Positions 24,501 to 37,300 of a stretch of 64,000 nucleotides of DNA are shown one piece after another. The position numbers were made by a program, and so were the translations under genes. Within the stretch, counting starts at the first letter, position 1; each line of letters begins with the position of its first letter. Below the pieces are notes generated by a model, which worked only from the letters and a program-made list of their open reading frames with translations, searched no databases and was not told where the DNA came from. Source of the DNA: Sepioteuthis lessoniana (lineage: Eukaryota > Mollusca > Cephalopoda > Myopsida > Loliginidae); the NCBI GenBank assembly GCA_963585895.1, contig CAUZXS010005810.1, positions 121,001-185,000 of the forward strand, read 5' to 3'.

Positions 24501-27500
24501 GTTCAGGACAGGATCTTTATCAGGACATCATGACCAAATATACATGGCTGCACAAATGCACCAAAACTGAACCTGGTAAGTGTAAAACATTTATTTATTA
24601 CCATAAAGGACATCTGTATAAACTTTTCAAATATTTTTAAAAATTTATGATCAAAGCTTCCTTGTCTTTACTAACTTCAATGCAAATTAATCTACACTCT
24701 AGATAAGTCCTCAATTAAAGAAGTTGAACTGCCAGAAAAGAATGGTTTGTACAAATTTTTAAAGATTATCTTGTGTAGCTCATATTAAAACATAATTATG
24801 CTTTATCAAGTTGTCTGCTGAGATCATCATTAATCTTAAGTTAATTTTATCTTAGATTTACAATTCAGTATATTATGATATAGAAAAATTAATACTTTAT
24901 TCATGTCTAATGATTAAGATCAGTGTAGAATATCTTTTCATCTCTCCGATGTGAAAATTAATATTTCTTATGAATATCAAAATATGATTTAAAAATTTTT
25001 TTGAATGCATTAAAGAAAGAAGTTAGCCAGTACTAATTCATATATATATATATATACTTTTCTAATAGTTTTATATCTTCAGATAAAAACTGCCTGTGCA
25101 ACCATTAAGCTCAATGCCTAGTCATATCCTATTTATAGAACTTATGATTTAAAATAAGTAGAAGTACTCAATGATTATCCTTTGATAGTTATCTTTTTGA
25201 GAAATTATAATGACTTGTTGATTTCAGTTGTAGTCATAATTTGTGCTTGTAGTTCAATGCTCTTGTTTGCCATGTAGATTTTAGTCATAGTTTTAATTCA
25301 TGCTTGTAATCCAATGCTCTTGCTTGCTGTGTAGATTTCAGTCTTAACTCATACGCCAACATTAATGCTCACCAAATAAAAAAAAACTGACTGCCACATC
25401 TACTCACCTGTTTTTTAAAACACATTTGCCCTCTCATGCAAATGAGCCTGCTGTATAAAAAAGGCAGTTTTGCACATAAACACTGGACTACCCACAAATG
25501 GCAACTTTACAAGAAAGACAGCACATACATTTGGTATTTGGTAAGTCACCACTATATCTATTACACTCCCTCTTGATCTCATTATCACACATGTAACACT
25601 TGCTGGGAGATCTTTTATCTTCCACTTCTTTGAAGACATGCATTAGAAGACTCACTTATTTCTTGTTGCACTACCATATTACATTCTAGTGACTTTCTTC
25701 ATTGTCACTGTCACCGCTTGATTGACTAAGGTCTTTTTCAATTACATGGTCGTATTCATGTTTAGTTATCAGCACACACAACTCTTTGTCCCTCAATGTG
25801 GTGTCCTTCTCATTCTCCACAGGACCTAATGCTCTAGGAAAGAGGTAAAGATCTCTCACATGATGAGGTACTCTATCCACACTCACCAATTGAGGGCTTA
25901 TCAATTCATTTACCGTTCCTGTTTTCCATTTATTCATGCACTTGTTGGATCATATTCCCACTAGCACAATATCTCCTTCTTTATAAGTTTCATGCTCGAA
26001 TCCGTGTAGTATCAGAGGAATCTTATTGATTCTTCTCATCTGTACTTCATACAAATATAAAGCATTAGCTGGAGCAGTTATGCTGTGAACGCCATCTCTT
26101 GGTGTTACATTATACCAATAAACTGTTTCCTGTACAGTGCATCGCTTTCAAGCAGCAATCCACTTTATGGATCTATGAGATTGCATGACTATGCCATTCC
26201 CAGATGGTGTATATGTTCATTGATAATGTAAGTGGGTTCCCCAACTCTCTATACACTCTCCAAGTCTTTGCTGCTAAATGCTGTGGCATTGTCAAGTAGT
26301 ATTTTTTCAGTTGGACTGCTCTCAAGAAAAATAGAATCTAGACATTTGATTACAGTGGCAGAATCCTTTTGTAGCAAAAGTTGTCATAGCAAACTCGGGT
26401 ATCAATTTTAAATGGATTTTTCTGCCATCATAGACCAAACTAGATTGTTGATTTCAGTAGTAGTTGTAATTTGTGCTCATAATCCAATGCTCTCACTTGC
26501 CATTGCCACTTGTAGATTTTAGTCATAACTCATACTCCAATGTTCTCAATCATCAAATCCAAAAGAAAATTGGCTCTGCCATGTCTAGTCACCTGTTTTT
26601 TAAATATGCATTTGTTCTCTCATGTAAATGAGCCCACTGTAAGAAGTAGGCAGTTTCATGCACATGCACCGGACTCTCCTCAAATGGTGACTTGGCAAGT
26701 GAGACAGTGCATAAGTTTGGCATTCAGTAAGTCACCATTATATTCATGATTGTAATGAGCTTGAATGTAGGCTCCCAATCACCCATGTCCTGCCATCCAT
26801 ACAGTTGTGGCTTTGCAACTTTTGGACTGATTTCAATCAACCTTGCTGGAATTGTTAGGGCTATATCTGGAAAGGTTTTAAAATTTATTCAGAGATCTAG
26901 CTCAGACTACTCTCGTCTTTCTCTATTACTGTACTTCTCACTGTAAAAAGGCATCCATTTCACATCCAGTGCTTGCTCATTCTCTCTGTAATTGTCATGG
27001 AAACTAACAGTTACCCTCCTCCCTATATGCTCTCTGCTGCAGCCAAGTGCCAAGCTAGAATCTTCTTAATCTCAAGAGTTGCCCTGCCTAAAAAAAAGCT
27101 TATAAACCCAATTTTTTAAAATATTAGGATAATACAAATTACTACACCAAGTCTTGTAAAATAATAAAATTAAATATTTATTCAATATACTACGGTGAGT
27201 CAAAATTTTGCAATATTTTGGTAGTATGTAAGGCACAATTTTGCTGCTTCAGATGCTTTTGCTGAGGTTGTGAAGATGACTAATCACATTAAACTGTGAG
27301 ATGCTGAGCTCACCAGATACTCTCTGAATGCTGTTTGCTAGATTTGCTTCTATGGCTTAGAGCATAGCCTCAGAATTCAGGCTTTTAAGCTTATCTGACT
27401 TTACTTGGTCATCAACATTCTTGCAACCCAAGCAAAATTTCTTGAATCATCTTGTTACAGTGCCGTGTTAATTGCGGCTTCACCTTTTGGTTTTTGGTTG

Positions 27501-29978
27501 TTTAAGCAGGGACGAACTCATAAGTGATGTACTCTTATGGACCCCCACGCATGGCCATGCAAAAGCAGGACAACCAGCACGAACATACATTCAGCAGCTA
27601 TGTGAGGATACGGGATGTTGTCCTGAAGAACTGCCTGAGGCGATGAACGATAGGAAGGAGTGGCGAGAGAGGGTCAGGGATATCCGTGCTACCAGCGCGA
27701 CATGATGATGATGATGAGACTTTGTTGCATCTTCCCTTTGTGACTTTCAAATTGCACTCAGAGTAAAACAATATACACCTCAGTATACCAACTACACTGG
27801 CTATCTCTCATAGCTTGAACTGGCTTGGTCATGTGATATATTGCACCACAAACTAGCACATGCCAAAATGTTGCATCCTTTTGATTCACTCCGGTATTTA
27901 TTAAATTTTAGTTGGTTTTGAAGACTACAGAGATCTTCAAATAAATCTGCATCATTTTCTGTTTACCACTCTCAGTATAAACAATTCAGTATGTTCAATG
28001 AATACAAATAATTATCCTGAACTTTAAGAAAAGCAACTCTATATTTATTACTTTTTTTTTTTTAACTAATATTCGCAATAATCAACCATAGAAAAAATAT
28101 AAACAAGCCATGTTTGCATGGAGTAATTGTTATAGTTGTAGGAAATGAACTCTATGAGCCAAGTTCAAATCCTAGACAAAGCAGTACTTTTCACTTTCTG
28201 CTAATATCCTAGGAAAAAGCATGTATCTATCTCTTCTTTTCACGGCTTGGTGTAACTAGTAAGGTAAACTGGGTGCTTTAACCTTGGTCAGGCAGCTATT
28301 ATAGAAGAAGGAAAAACTCTGAATTTAAAGCCAGAAGAGTGTTGTTCAGAGAATTTGTGATGTATTAGTACACCATTCTTCTGTTAGCAGCTCATCCAAA
28401 AAGTGTGTATATTCTTACACAAGTCTTCATAACTATAAACAAATCAGCTGCATAAACAATCTAGCACTTCACATCCCAACTGTTGACACTCATACATTGT
28501 GCACAATGTCAAGCTACTATTACTCCTATTATAAAATTGACCCTTAAAATTGTTGCTTTTCTATTACTTTTTATTGCCCTTACTCAATGCTGGATTTAGC
28601 CCTTAAGAAGCTCCGGGCTAATAGAATTTAGTGCCTCTTCATTATGTTCACCCTCTACCCCTTGTGTCTAGAAAAATGATAGATCCAATTTAAAAGAACA
28701 CTCCAGCTAGAAGGGCTCAAATACTTTAAATTGTGTTAAATTAGTTCAAAGGAGCCCATTGAATCTGAAAATAAACAAATCTCCTCTGTTCTTATATCTT
28801 CATTTTTTCTTATTCTTGTCAGGGGCTCAAGACTTGAGGGGCTTCTCTCATATCAGGGCTCCTGGGCTGCCATCTATCTAGCTCATGTGTAAAGCCGACA
28901 CTGTACAGTCCCAAACTATCCTTAACTAGATTAATCATCATTCATTTAATGCTATCCTTCCAGTGGCTACTGTAATAAATGTCATGTGATTGATAACAAA
29001 TTGATCAGTAGACCACATTGTTTTGGAATATGTAGTGATATGTTGAGTGCCTAATTAGCATAGCTAAGGCACATAGACTATATAAACACTCTAGTTGTAA
29101 GGAGAGTGTCAGAAGTGAGTGTGCAAGACAAGAGAAAATAACAACTCAAGAAACATAAAGTAACACTTTGTAATAAAATGACTACAAATAAAATGCTGTG
29201 ACAAACTCTGTTCTAGATTAGCATCTACCTAAAAAGTTAAGTTGAACTCCTGATAAGCTGTAAATTCTTACAAGCTCAAATAAGAACAACAAATATATGC
29301 AATGTTTATCCAAAGGTTCTTTCTGGATGAAAATATTTGCGGTATTAGATTTTGAAACTGACATGCATGTTAAGCATAAATAAATGAAAGATTTTTATAC
29401 CAAGTAATTCTTAAACATTAGTGGCCATCTTAAAACTGTAATACAGGTAAGTACTGCTAGTTATTAAGTTGCAAATTTGTTTATACTTGAAGTTAAACAT
29501 TTGAATCATGTTGTATTAAGAATATCTAGCCAAAATGTGCCATTTTTGATAACACATGGAGAAGTCAGATATTTTTAATAAAAATAAAAAACTTTAAACT
29601 ACTATATGTATTTATTTCTTGTTTCAGGATTTTTTCTACTTAAATAAACCAAGTTACAGAATGTCCCCTCTATTTGATAGAGCTGGTTGTTCTAAATTTG
29701 TTATTAGCATTAGTTAGAGAATACCATATCAAGGATGTTTTGACTGCTTTTGTTTTAAGAGAAAAAAATGTAAGAATCTAAATCTATCAATCACACCCTC
29801 ATAGCTGTTGCCTATCAAGTGCTGCCAACTTTTTGCAAAATAATTTAGTTACTAGCAGGACCTGTGAAATTTCATAGAATGAAAAAAATCAAGAAAAGCT
29901 ATCTAAGTAAGAAAGGAAGATTTGCAATTTTATCACATAAAGATCCCATTGTTGGCTTTGCAATAAATAATACAAAAT

Positions 29979-30050
<72 letters not shown>

Positions 30051-31330
30051 CTTAATACACATATCATTTATTAGTATTTATATCTACTAAAATTACAAGA
30101 TCAATATATTTTCATTGAAATGGTGAAATTGTGCCATTCTTCAGTGTTCATGTTTTCTATTCTAAATTTATGAGCTTCTCTCTGTCACTTGAGATAATAT
30201 GCTCATTCATTCTCATGCATGTAATCTCTCCTTTCTTGTTGCTTCAATCTGTCATGCTCTAAATATTCTTGACATTCTTCTTGTCAAATATTTTCTTTTC
30301 TTTCCTATTGTCTATCTCTAGTTCTGCTCTGAGACAAGATTCCTCTGTTCCTCATTCATTTCTTCTAAACTCTGTTGGTGTCATCTTTTTCAATTATTTA
30401 TTCTCATTCTTCCTGTCTGATCCTCACTCTGTACCTGGTCATCTTTTCTTATGAAGATATGGGTTTGGCCAAAGATTCCTAAAATAAATATTGAGTGATT
30501 ACTTTTTTTTTTCTTAATTTTGAAATACAAAAAAAATTGTACATCTAATACAGTTTTTGATCTATAGAAACAACATCTCTGTAGAAGAATATCCCAACTG
30601 ATTGAAGGAGGAGGTAAAAGAATATCTCACTTTGTTGTGGGAGAGGAGATGTAGAAGAATATCTCACTTGGTCAAGGGGTTTGGTTGATTATGAAACAGA
30701 TTTTCATCTTGTATTTGTTGGTATTTTCAAGGACTTATATTTTGTTGTTTTATTCTTTCAAAGATAAACAGGTTTATTACAAATAATTACTGTTGGTTAT
30801 AATTATCATTTGAAAAAATGAAGTTTTTAGAAAATGAATTTTAGATATGATTATTTAGCATTTAATAATGAATTTTTAAGGTGTGATACATTGTTTCCTT
30901 GCTAAAAATATACATTTGTTGTATAATTATGTTATAAATTATGATTTCTTTTTGTAATCAACTTGAATGCACTAAAGTTTGGGATATACTTTTTTTTTCA
31001 ATAACAATTTAGTCATTCTCCATTCTTATTGAAATTATTTTCACTGCTCAGTATATTGTTTGTCAGTTCTTATATAGTCCAGTCTGTATGGTTTACATGT
31101 CTTGCTATTTGATGATTATAGACTTTAACTGTAGCACTTTTTATGGCTTTGTTGATTTTTCTTTTTTGTAGTCTTTTGCCTGATACTATAAACTCATTCC
31201 AGTAAGTTTTTTTCCTATGTGTACTGGTTTCGAATTAAACACAGTTTGAACAATTTTTTTAAAACAAATTTTTTTCTAGATTTCAGGGCCCCATGGTGTT
31301 CTCAAAACACATCTTACTTTCATTATCTCA

Positions 31331-31367
<37 letters not shown>

Positions 31368-34300
31368 CATTGTCTTACTTGTTATATAAACTTTCCTATC
31401 TTAGTAGGGTCAATCAAAGGTTTTGCAATATTTCAGTAACATGAGACACAATTTGACAGCTCCAGATGTTTTTTGTCCAGATTGTGAAGGTGACAAATAA
31501 TACTGAACTGTGAAATGCCAAGTTCAACTGATACTCTATGAATGGTACTTGCCAGTTTGCCTCTATGGCTTGGAGCTGGGCCTTGGAATCCACAGTTTTA
31601 GGCCTACCTAACCTTGTCTAGTTGTTGAGGTTCATGCTGCATAAGTGAAATTACTTGAACCCTCTGTACTGCAATCAACTGCACTCTTACCTTTTACACA
31701 ACAAAATGTTTTTGGTTGATTCTTCACCATTATGGCTCAGTTCAAACTCATAAAGTATAAGTTCCCAAATTAGACTGTCATCTGTGCAGTTTTCAAATCA
31801 ATGTACAAGATGTCAGCACACTGACAATCTCAAAACTACCAACTGTGGAAGGTACCTACCACAACTTGAATTGGTTCAGTCATTTGATATACACACTGTA
31901 AATTAGCACATACTAAAATATTGTCAAAATCTTGACTTACCCTAGTAATATGTTATTATAAAAAGATAATATTTTGAATCATGATTGTTAACACTTTCTT
32001 TATGGATTGTTGTCCAAAGACAATTGTGGATCACTTTTCTCTTCACTTACTTCCTTTTAAGTGAACTGTCAGTTTTATTGATAGATAACAATAATTCTTG
32101 TTATTTTCAATATATGGATGGACTGAAAAGTTCATATGATGCTATCATATCTGACTTTTTAATGCAATTCAATCCAAACACTACAACACTGTTGGAAGAA
32201 GTGTGTAAACTACTAGAGAAACTCCGTTGAAAATATTCCTTATTTGATTACATTCCATGAGTGTATCTTGGTCAACCTATGAACTTTTCAACCAACTTTC
32301 ATACTTACCCATTGTGTTATTTTTTAAAACTTGCTACAAGTTTGTGTCAAAGGATAGCTTGTTTTTATCTTTGTATTTTTCTTATATAATGCATATACAA
32401 ACATAAGTTTTGTCTATTGATAAATTTTTGGCATAAGAGATAGACATAACATTGAAAATAGCCTATAGTTGACCAGTATTCAGTTAATAAAATAAATTAA
32501 TCAATTTTGTTAGTATTTCAATTTTTGTTTTATTCATCTTCAGAACTTTAAGAATGAAAGTGACATTTTTGTTTATTTATAGGAGGCAATTGTTACATTA
32601 AACAGATATTACAAATCAGACAAAACTGTTAAAAAATCAAAACAGGTTCAAAGTCAGGATCTGTACTCTAGTGCTAAGAACTATATGTTCATATTCAGAT
32701 GATAAGATAAAGATGACTTATCTCATTCTTATCTAAATAATATCCTTATAGGATGTTATTGCATTCTAGTTTTGGCAAAGATATGTTAAAAGTGTGTTTT
32801 TGAAAAAAGAAAAAATGTTGGTTGCTGTGCCAGTTCTAACACTCTAAGAGAAAAAATATGACAGGTTAACATCTAACACTCACACAAAATAAAAATTATA
32901 TACTTGTAGAAGCATCAACAGTTTTTGGCAGGATTCAGTTACAATAATTTGTAGGTGCAGTTTATCAATTTTAGTTTGAACTTCAAATGTTATTAGGGAA
33001 GTATATAGATCATTCTTCTATATGTGTTATATATAACATGGCAATATAATTTAGTTCACATTCATCTTGGTAGCAATATTTCATCTACTGAAAGCACTAT
33101 TAACATACACTCAGATAAAATATGGACTGCTTTTGACAGGTTTTACAACCATATGGAAATCTGATCTTTTTGATCAAATGAAACCAGAATTCTTCCAAGC
33201 TGTAGCCATATTAGTACTATTGTATGGTTGCACAATTTGGACTTTAAGGAAACACCTTTAGAAAAAGCTGGATGGGAACTACATAAGGATGCTGCATTCT
33301 GTTTTGAACAAATCCTGGAAGCAACACCTTACAGAATAAGTTGTACTGGCACTTATTGCTTATCTCACTAAGCAACCAACCAAGAGAAGCATGACATGCT
33401 GTTTACTGCTGTAGAAGTAAGAATTATTTCATAATCAACTTTTTATGTATTTCTACAGAGAGACATATCAGTTTTATCCAACCAGCAAAAACTTACATTC
33501 ATCAGCTTTGTATGGACACTAGATACCGTCTAGTTTATTTACAAAAAGTGATAGCCAATAGGAATGGATAGTAAGAGAGAGTCAAGGGAATGTGTTGTCA
33601 GCACACCTTAATGATGATGATGATAATTTCTTCAAAATATTATCTTTAAGATTTTGATTATTAGGAGAAATATTTGCTTTTATAGATCAATTTCTGGTTT
33701 ATTTCATTTGTTTCTGTACATGCAAAGTTACTATTGCTTATTAATTCTGCATAATTCCATAGAAATTTTACTTGGTATAAAATTTCACTTTTAAGTGCTA
33801 CTTGTTTGTCTTGCCTGAATCTATTATTAAATGGATGGGAGTCTTAATAAAATCATACACTTTTAAAAATAAGAGCAATAATGAGTCTGAAATCAAATGT
33901 TATTATAGATTAGTTGAATAACTTTTCTTTATCCAATATGAATTTTACTTGGGTGAGTCAAAAGTTTTGCAATGTTTGCATAATGTATGTGTGTGGCATA
34001 ATTTCGCAGCTCTGGATTCTTTGGCCTAGGTAGTGAAGCTGATAAACTGCTCTAGGCTGTTAAAAGTTGAGATCACTACATAATTGCCAGATTTGCCTTT
34101 ATGACGTGGAACATGGTCTCAGAATCTATGGTTTTAGGCCTTTCTGACCTTACTTGATCATCAGTGTTCCTGTGGCCTAAGCAAAATTTCTTGAACCATC
34201 TGGTTGCTCTACTGTGATCAACTGCACCTTTACTTTTCATATAACAAATGTTTTTACTTGCTTCCATGGTGTTATGGCCCAGTTCAAAGTCCTAAAGCAT

Positions 34301-37300
34301 AAGTTTCTGAATAAGACTACTCCTTACATTTATTTCTATAGTTCTCAAATCATATGCAGAGATATGCAATTCACAGTGTGTCAGCACACTAGCTACTACA
34401 ATACTACCATTACAGTGGGTACCTATTACAACTTGAACTATTTTGGTTACATGATGTACACACAGCAAAATAGCACATACCAAAATACTGCAAAATTTTT
34501 GACTCCCCTTTGTATATTATATGTTGTGGCCCAATCCATGAAAAATTTGATTGGCTAATGGATTGATCCTCCCACTGTTATCATCACACATTAGGTTCTT
34601 ATCTGTCTTAATTGGATACTTTTCCCACCATTTTGTCACAAATTAGTGAGTTTTCTTGATGTTCATTTTTATGATTCTTTTTTTCAGAAGAGTCTTAAAA
34701 AGGATAATTATAATGAGCGAAAATAAACCTGTAATTGGAAAATATTAACAAACATGAACTTAATTTGTTTATTTATTTCTCTTCATTATTAAAATAAAAA
34801 AGTAAAATCATTGAACTAAGCTATAGAATTAATTGATGTGAAAGTGTAAGGCGAAAACCTGTTTTTGTTTTTTTTTTTTAGGGTTTTTTTTTTGCTTTTG
34901 CTGTTTGTTTTTTAGTGTTAAGAAAAATCTCATATATTGTTGTCTATGAATTGTCTTCTGCTGTCATAATAACCTCTTTATAATGTTGTTTACTTTGAAT
35001 ATCCTTTACATATCATTTTTTCTACTCTACCTCTCTCTCTCTCTCTTCTTTTTCTTACTGTACATACACCCAATTTGTCTACAGTATTGGACAAAAAAAA
35101 ACACAGCTGACATAAAAATTTATTAAGACATTTGATATGGTTTCTAACAAGACAATGACCCCATAATATTTCATAGGGTATCCATTAGCATCAGATAAAG
35201 TGTTTTTTCTGTTATGGCCACAACCTTCTTTTTGATGATAATTTCTAGTTTTCTTATTTTTGAAGAAAACATCAATTGATAAAGGATGACTTTTCATTTT
35301 CTTTGTAATATTGCAAAGTGACAGTCTATAATCATTGTATGCCATAATTTGAACTTTTTACCATTAGTAAAGGACTAATCACAAATTAGGATATCAAATC
35401 AAGGAAAATGAAATTCTAGGAAATTTCTCTTTTTTTGCTATTTCTGAGAATTTTCTTTTTTGAGAACATTGACAACAATAATCTAAGAAAATAATCATTT
35501 CTTATGGGTGTCTAAGCCATTAAAGTTGCATTCAAATTTGTGGCTGTAATAAAAAATTGTTCAGGTTTTCACTGTCTTTTGTTGTTGTTTTTTTTTTTTT
35601 TTGTCTAATACTGTACCTATCTGCATTGTTTATTCAGTCTCTTAATATTGAGATTGACCTGAACTCTTCCAATTATGTTTTTATTTCCACTGTAGAGCTA
35701 TCCAAGTCATCCTTGGAAGAACCCAACACGGTGTTCCAGCAGCTGGAAGAACTTTCAGCATCAGTGGAACAGGAAGAGGTAATTCAGGTAGAAAAGGTGG
35801 AGATTGATGAAGAGCAGTTACCCATCTATGAATGCTCTCAATGCATTTTCTCAACTGTTTCGCAAGATCTACTTGTCCAACATATCAACATCTACCATTC
35901 AGACTCATTTAACACCACTCCAAATCCTGTGCAACAAACAGCTAGAATTTCTTTTGGTGTGACATCTCCAGTTCAACTGCAATCACTACCTCAGGCTCCC
36001 CTTTCACCTGAGTCTCCTGTGACTCAAGAAAATAACTCTAACAATACAAATCATGAAGCTGGAAACATCTCTTGTCAGCAATGTGGGCAACGGTACAAGA
36101 CACAATATGGTTTACAGAGCCATATGAATTCAAAACACCTGGGAAAATTTTTATTTAACTGTTCACTATGTGGGCGTGGCTTTGATAGTTACTGGACTTA
36201 TAAAACGCACATTGATCGACATAGCATTCTGGCAGAGAAATGTGACCGCTGCAATTTGACATTCCGTTTTAAAAAGAGTTTGGTGATGCACCGTAGGTTT
36301 TGTGGAAGAACCAAAAATCAAAGTACAGATTTGTACAGGTGTCAAATCTGTGAACAGACTTGTTCCAGCAAGGACTCACTGTCTACACATATGCGTGGAC
36401 AGCATGGCAGTCAACACTACCGGTGTCGACGGTGCAACAAAGTCTATAAATGGCGTTCATCACTCAAGTATCATACGGAGAAATGCTTCAATAAACCTCC
36501 TAACTTCCTCAAGACTCATGCAGATGATCAACAGTCTATGTTGCTTGTGAAAGTTTAGCTATAGCATAGTTCATTTACCAGAACAGCAAGTTCATCTAAG
36601 TCATTTGTCCGTCCATATATATTGTCATTAACGTTTATCCTACTAATTCTTTTTCCAACTTTTGACCAATCAGAGAGTATCGGTAAACTACAGCAGTTAT
36701 CCATCATCTTTAATTAGTGTGTTATAGCATGATAATCACTTGCTGTTTTGGACTGAGATTTTTTGAACCAATGTTGTCATTTGTCTTTAATTTTTCTCAT
36801 CCATTATTGCAATTTATCGTGCCCAGAACTTGAAATGTTACAGACTTTTGACTGCATTTTTATTAGAAAGAAACTCCTACAGTGACATGAATCGGCAAAT
36901 TCAGACATTTTTTTTGACATTCATCAGTGTTTGAGACACAAACATTCTCAAGGTTATACAGTCAATTGATGATTTTTTTTTTTCTGGGAAAATTATTTGG
37001 GATCCATTTGGACTTACCTGGTGATGCTTTATATGCTATAACTAAAAACCTCAAGGGGGTGTCTCCATGGCATAATAGTTGACATACTATACTGTGACAT
37101 GACATTGTAATAAGCAAGTTCAGGCCACAGTCGTGCTATTATGATTACTTTCAGACTAATACTCTTGGGAAAGCTATGAACATCCTATACTTTCAGGTAT
37201 GGATTAAATAGTACCAGTACTGTTCTTCTACAAGGATGGTTTTGCACTAAATAAACCATGGAGGTTGATATGCCATTAAACAAAAATACCAAACTAACTT

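Larger units (their letters stand above)
25216..26755 (-). mobile_element. Internally deleted Ty3/gypsy element with two LTRs (minus)
   Basis: Direct repeats 25216-25565 and 26446-26755 (both starting tgttgatttcagt-gtagt and ending in gtaagtcacca-tata-t) flank a short interior that encodes an integrase C-terminal region on the minus strand. On that strand a purine tract ...aagaggagggag-type sequence lies directly before the LTR start (plus 25566-25580). No clear target duplication. Gag, protease and RT are gone. Confidence 0.75.

Noticed and set aside
35557-35695. N-terminal hydrophobic segment of the zinc-finger protein (signal peptide or membrane helix)
   Set aside because: It is the translation of a polypyrimidine tract and a Tc1 terminal repeat, and the apparent start is TTG.
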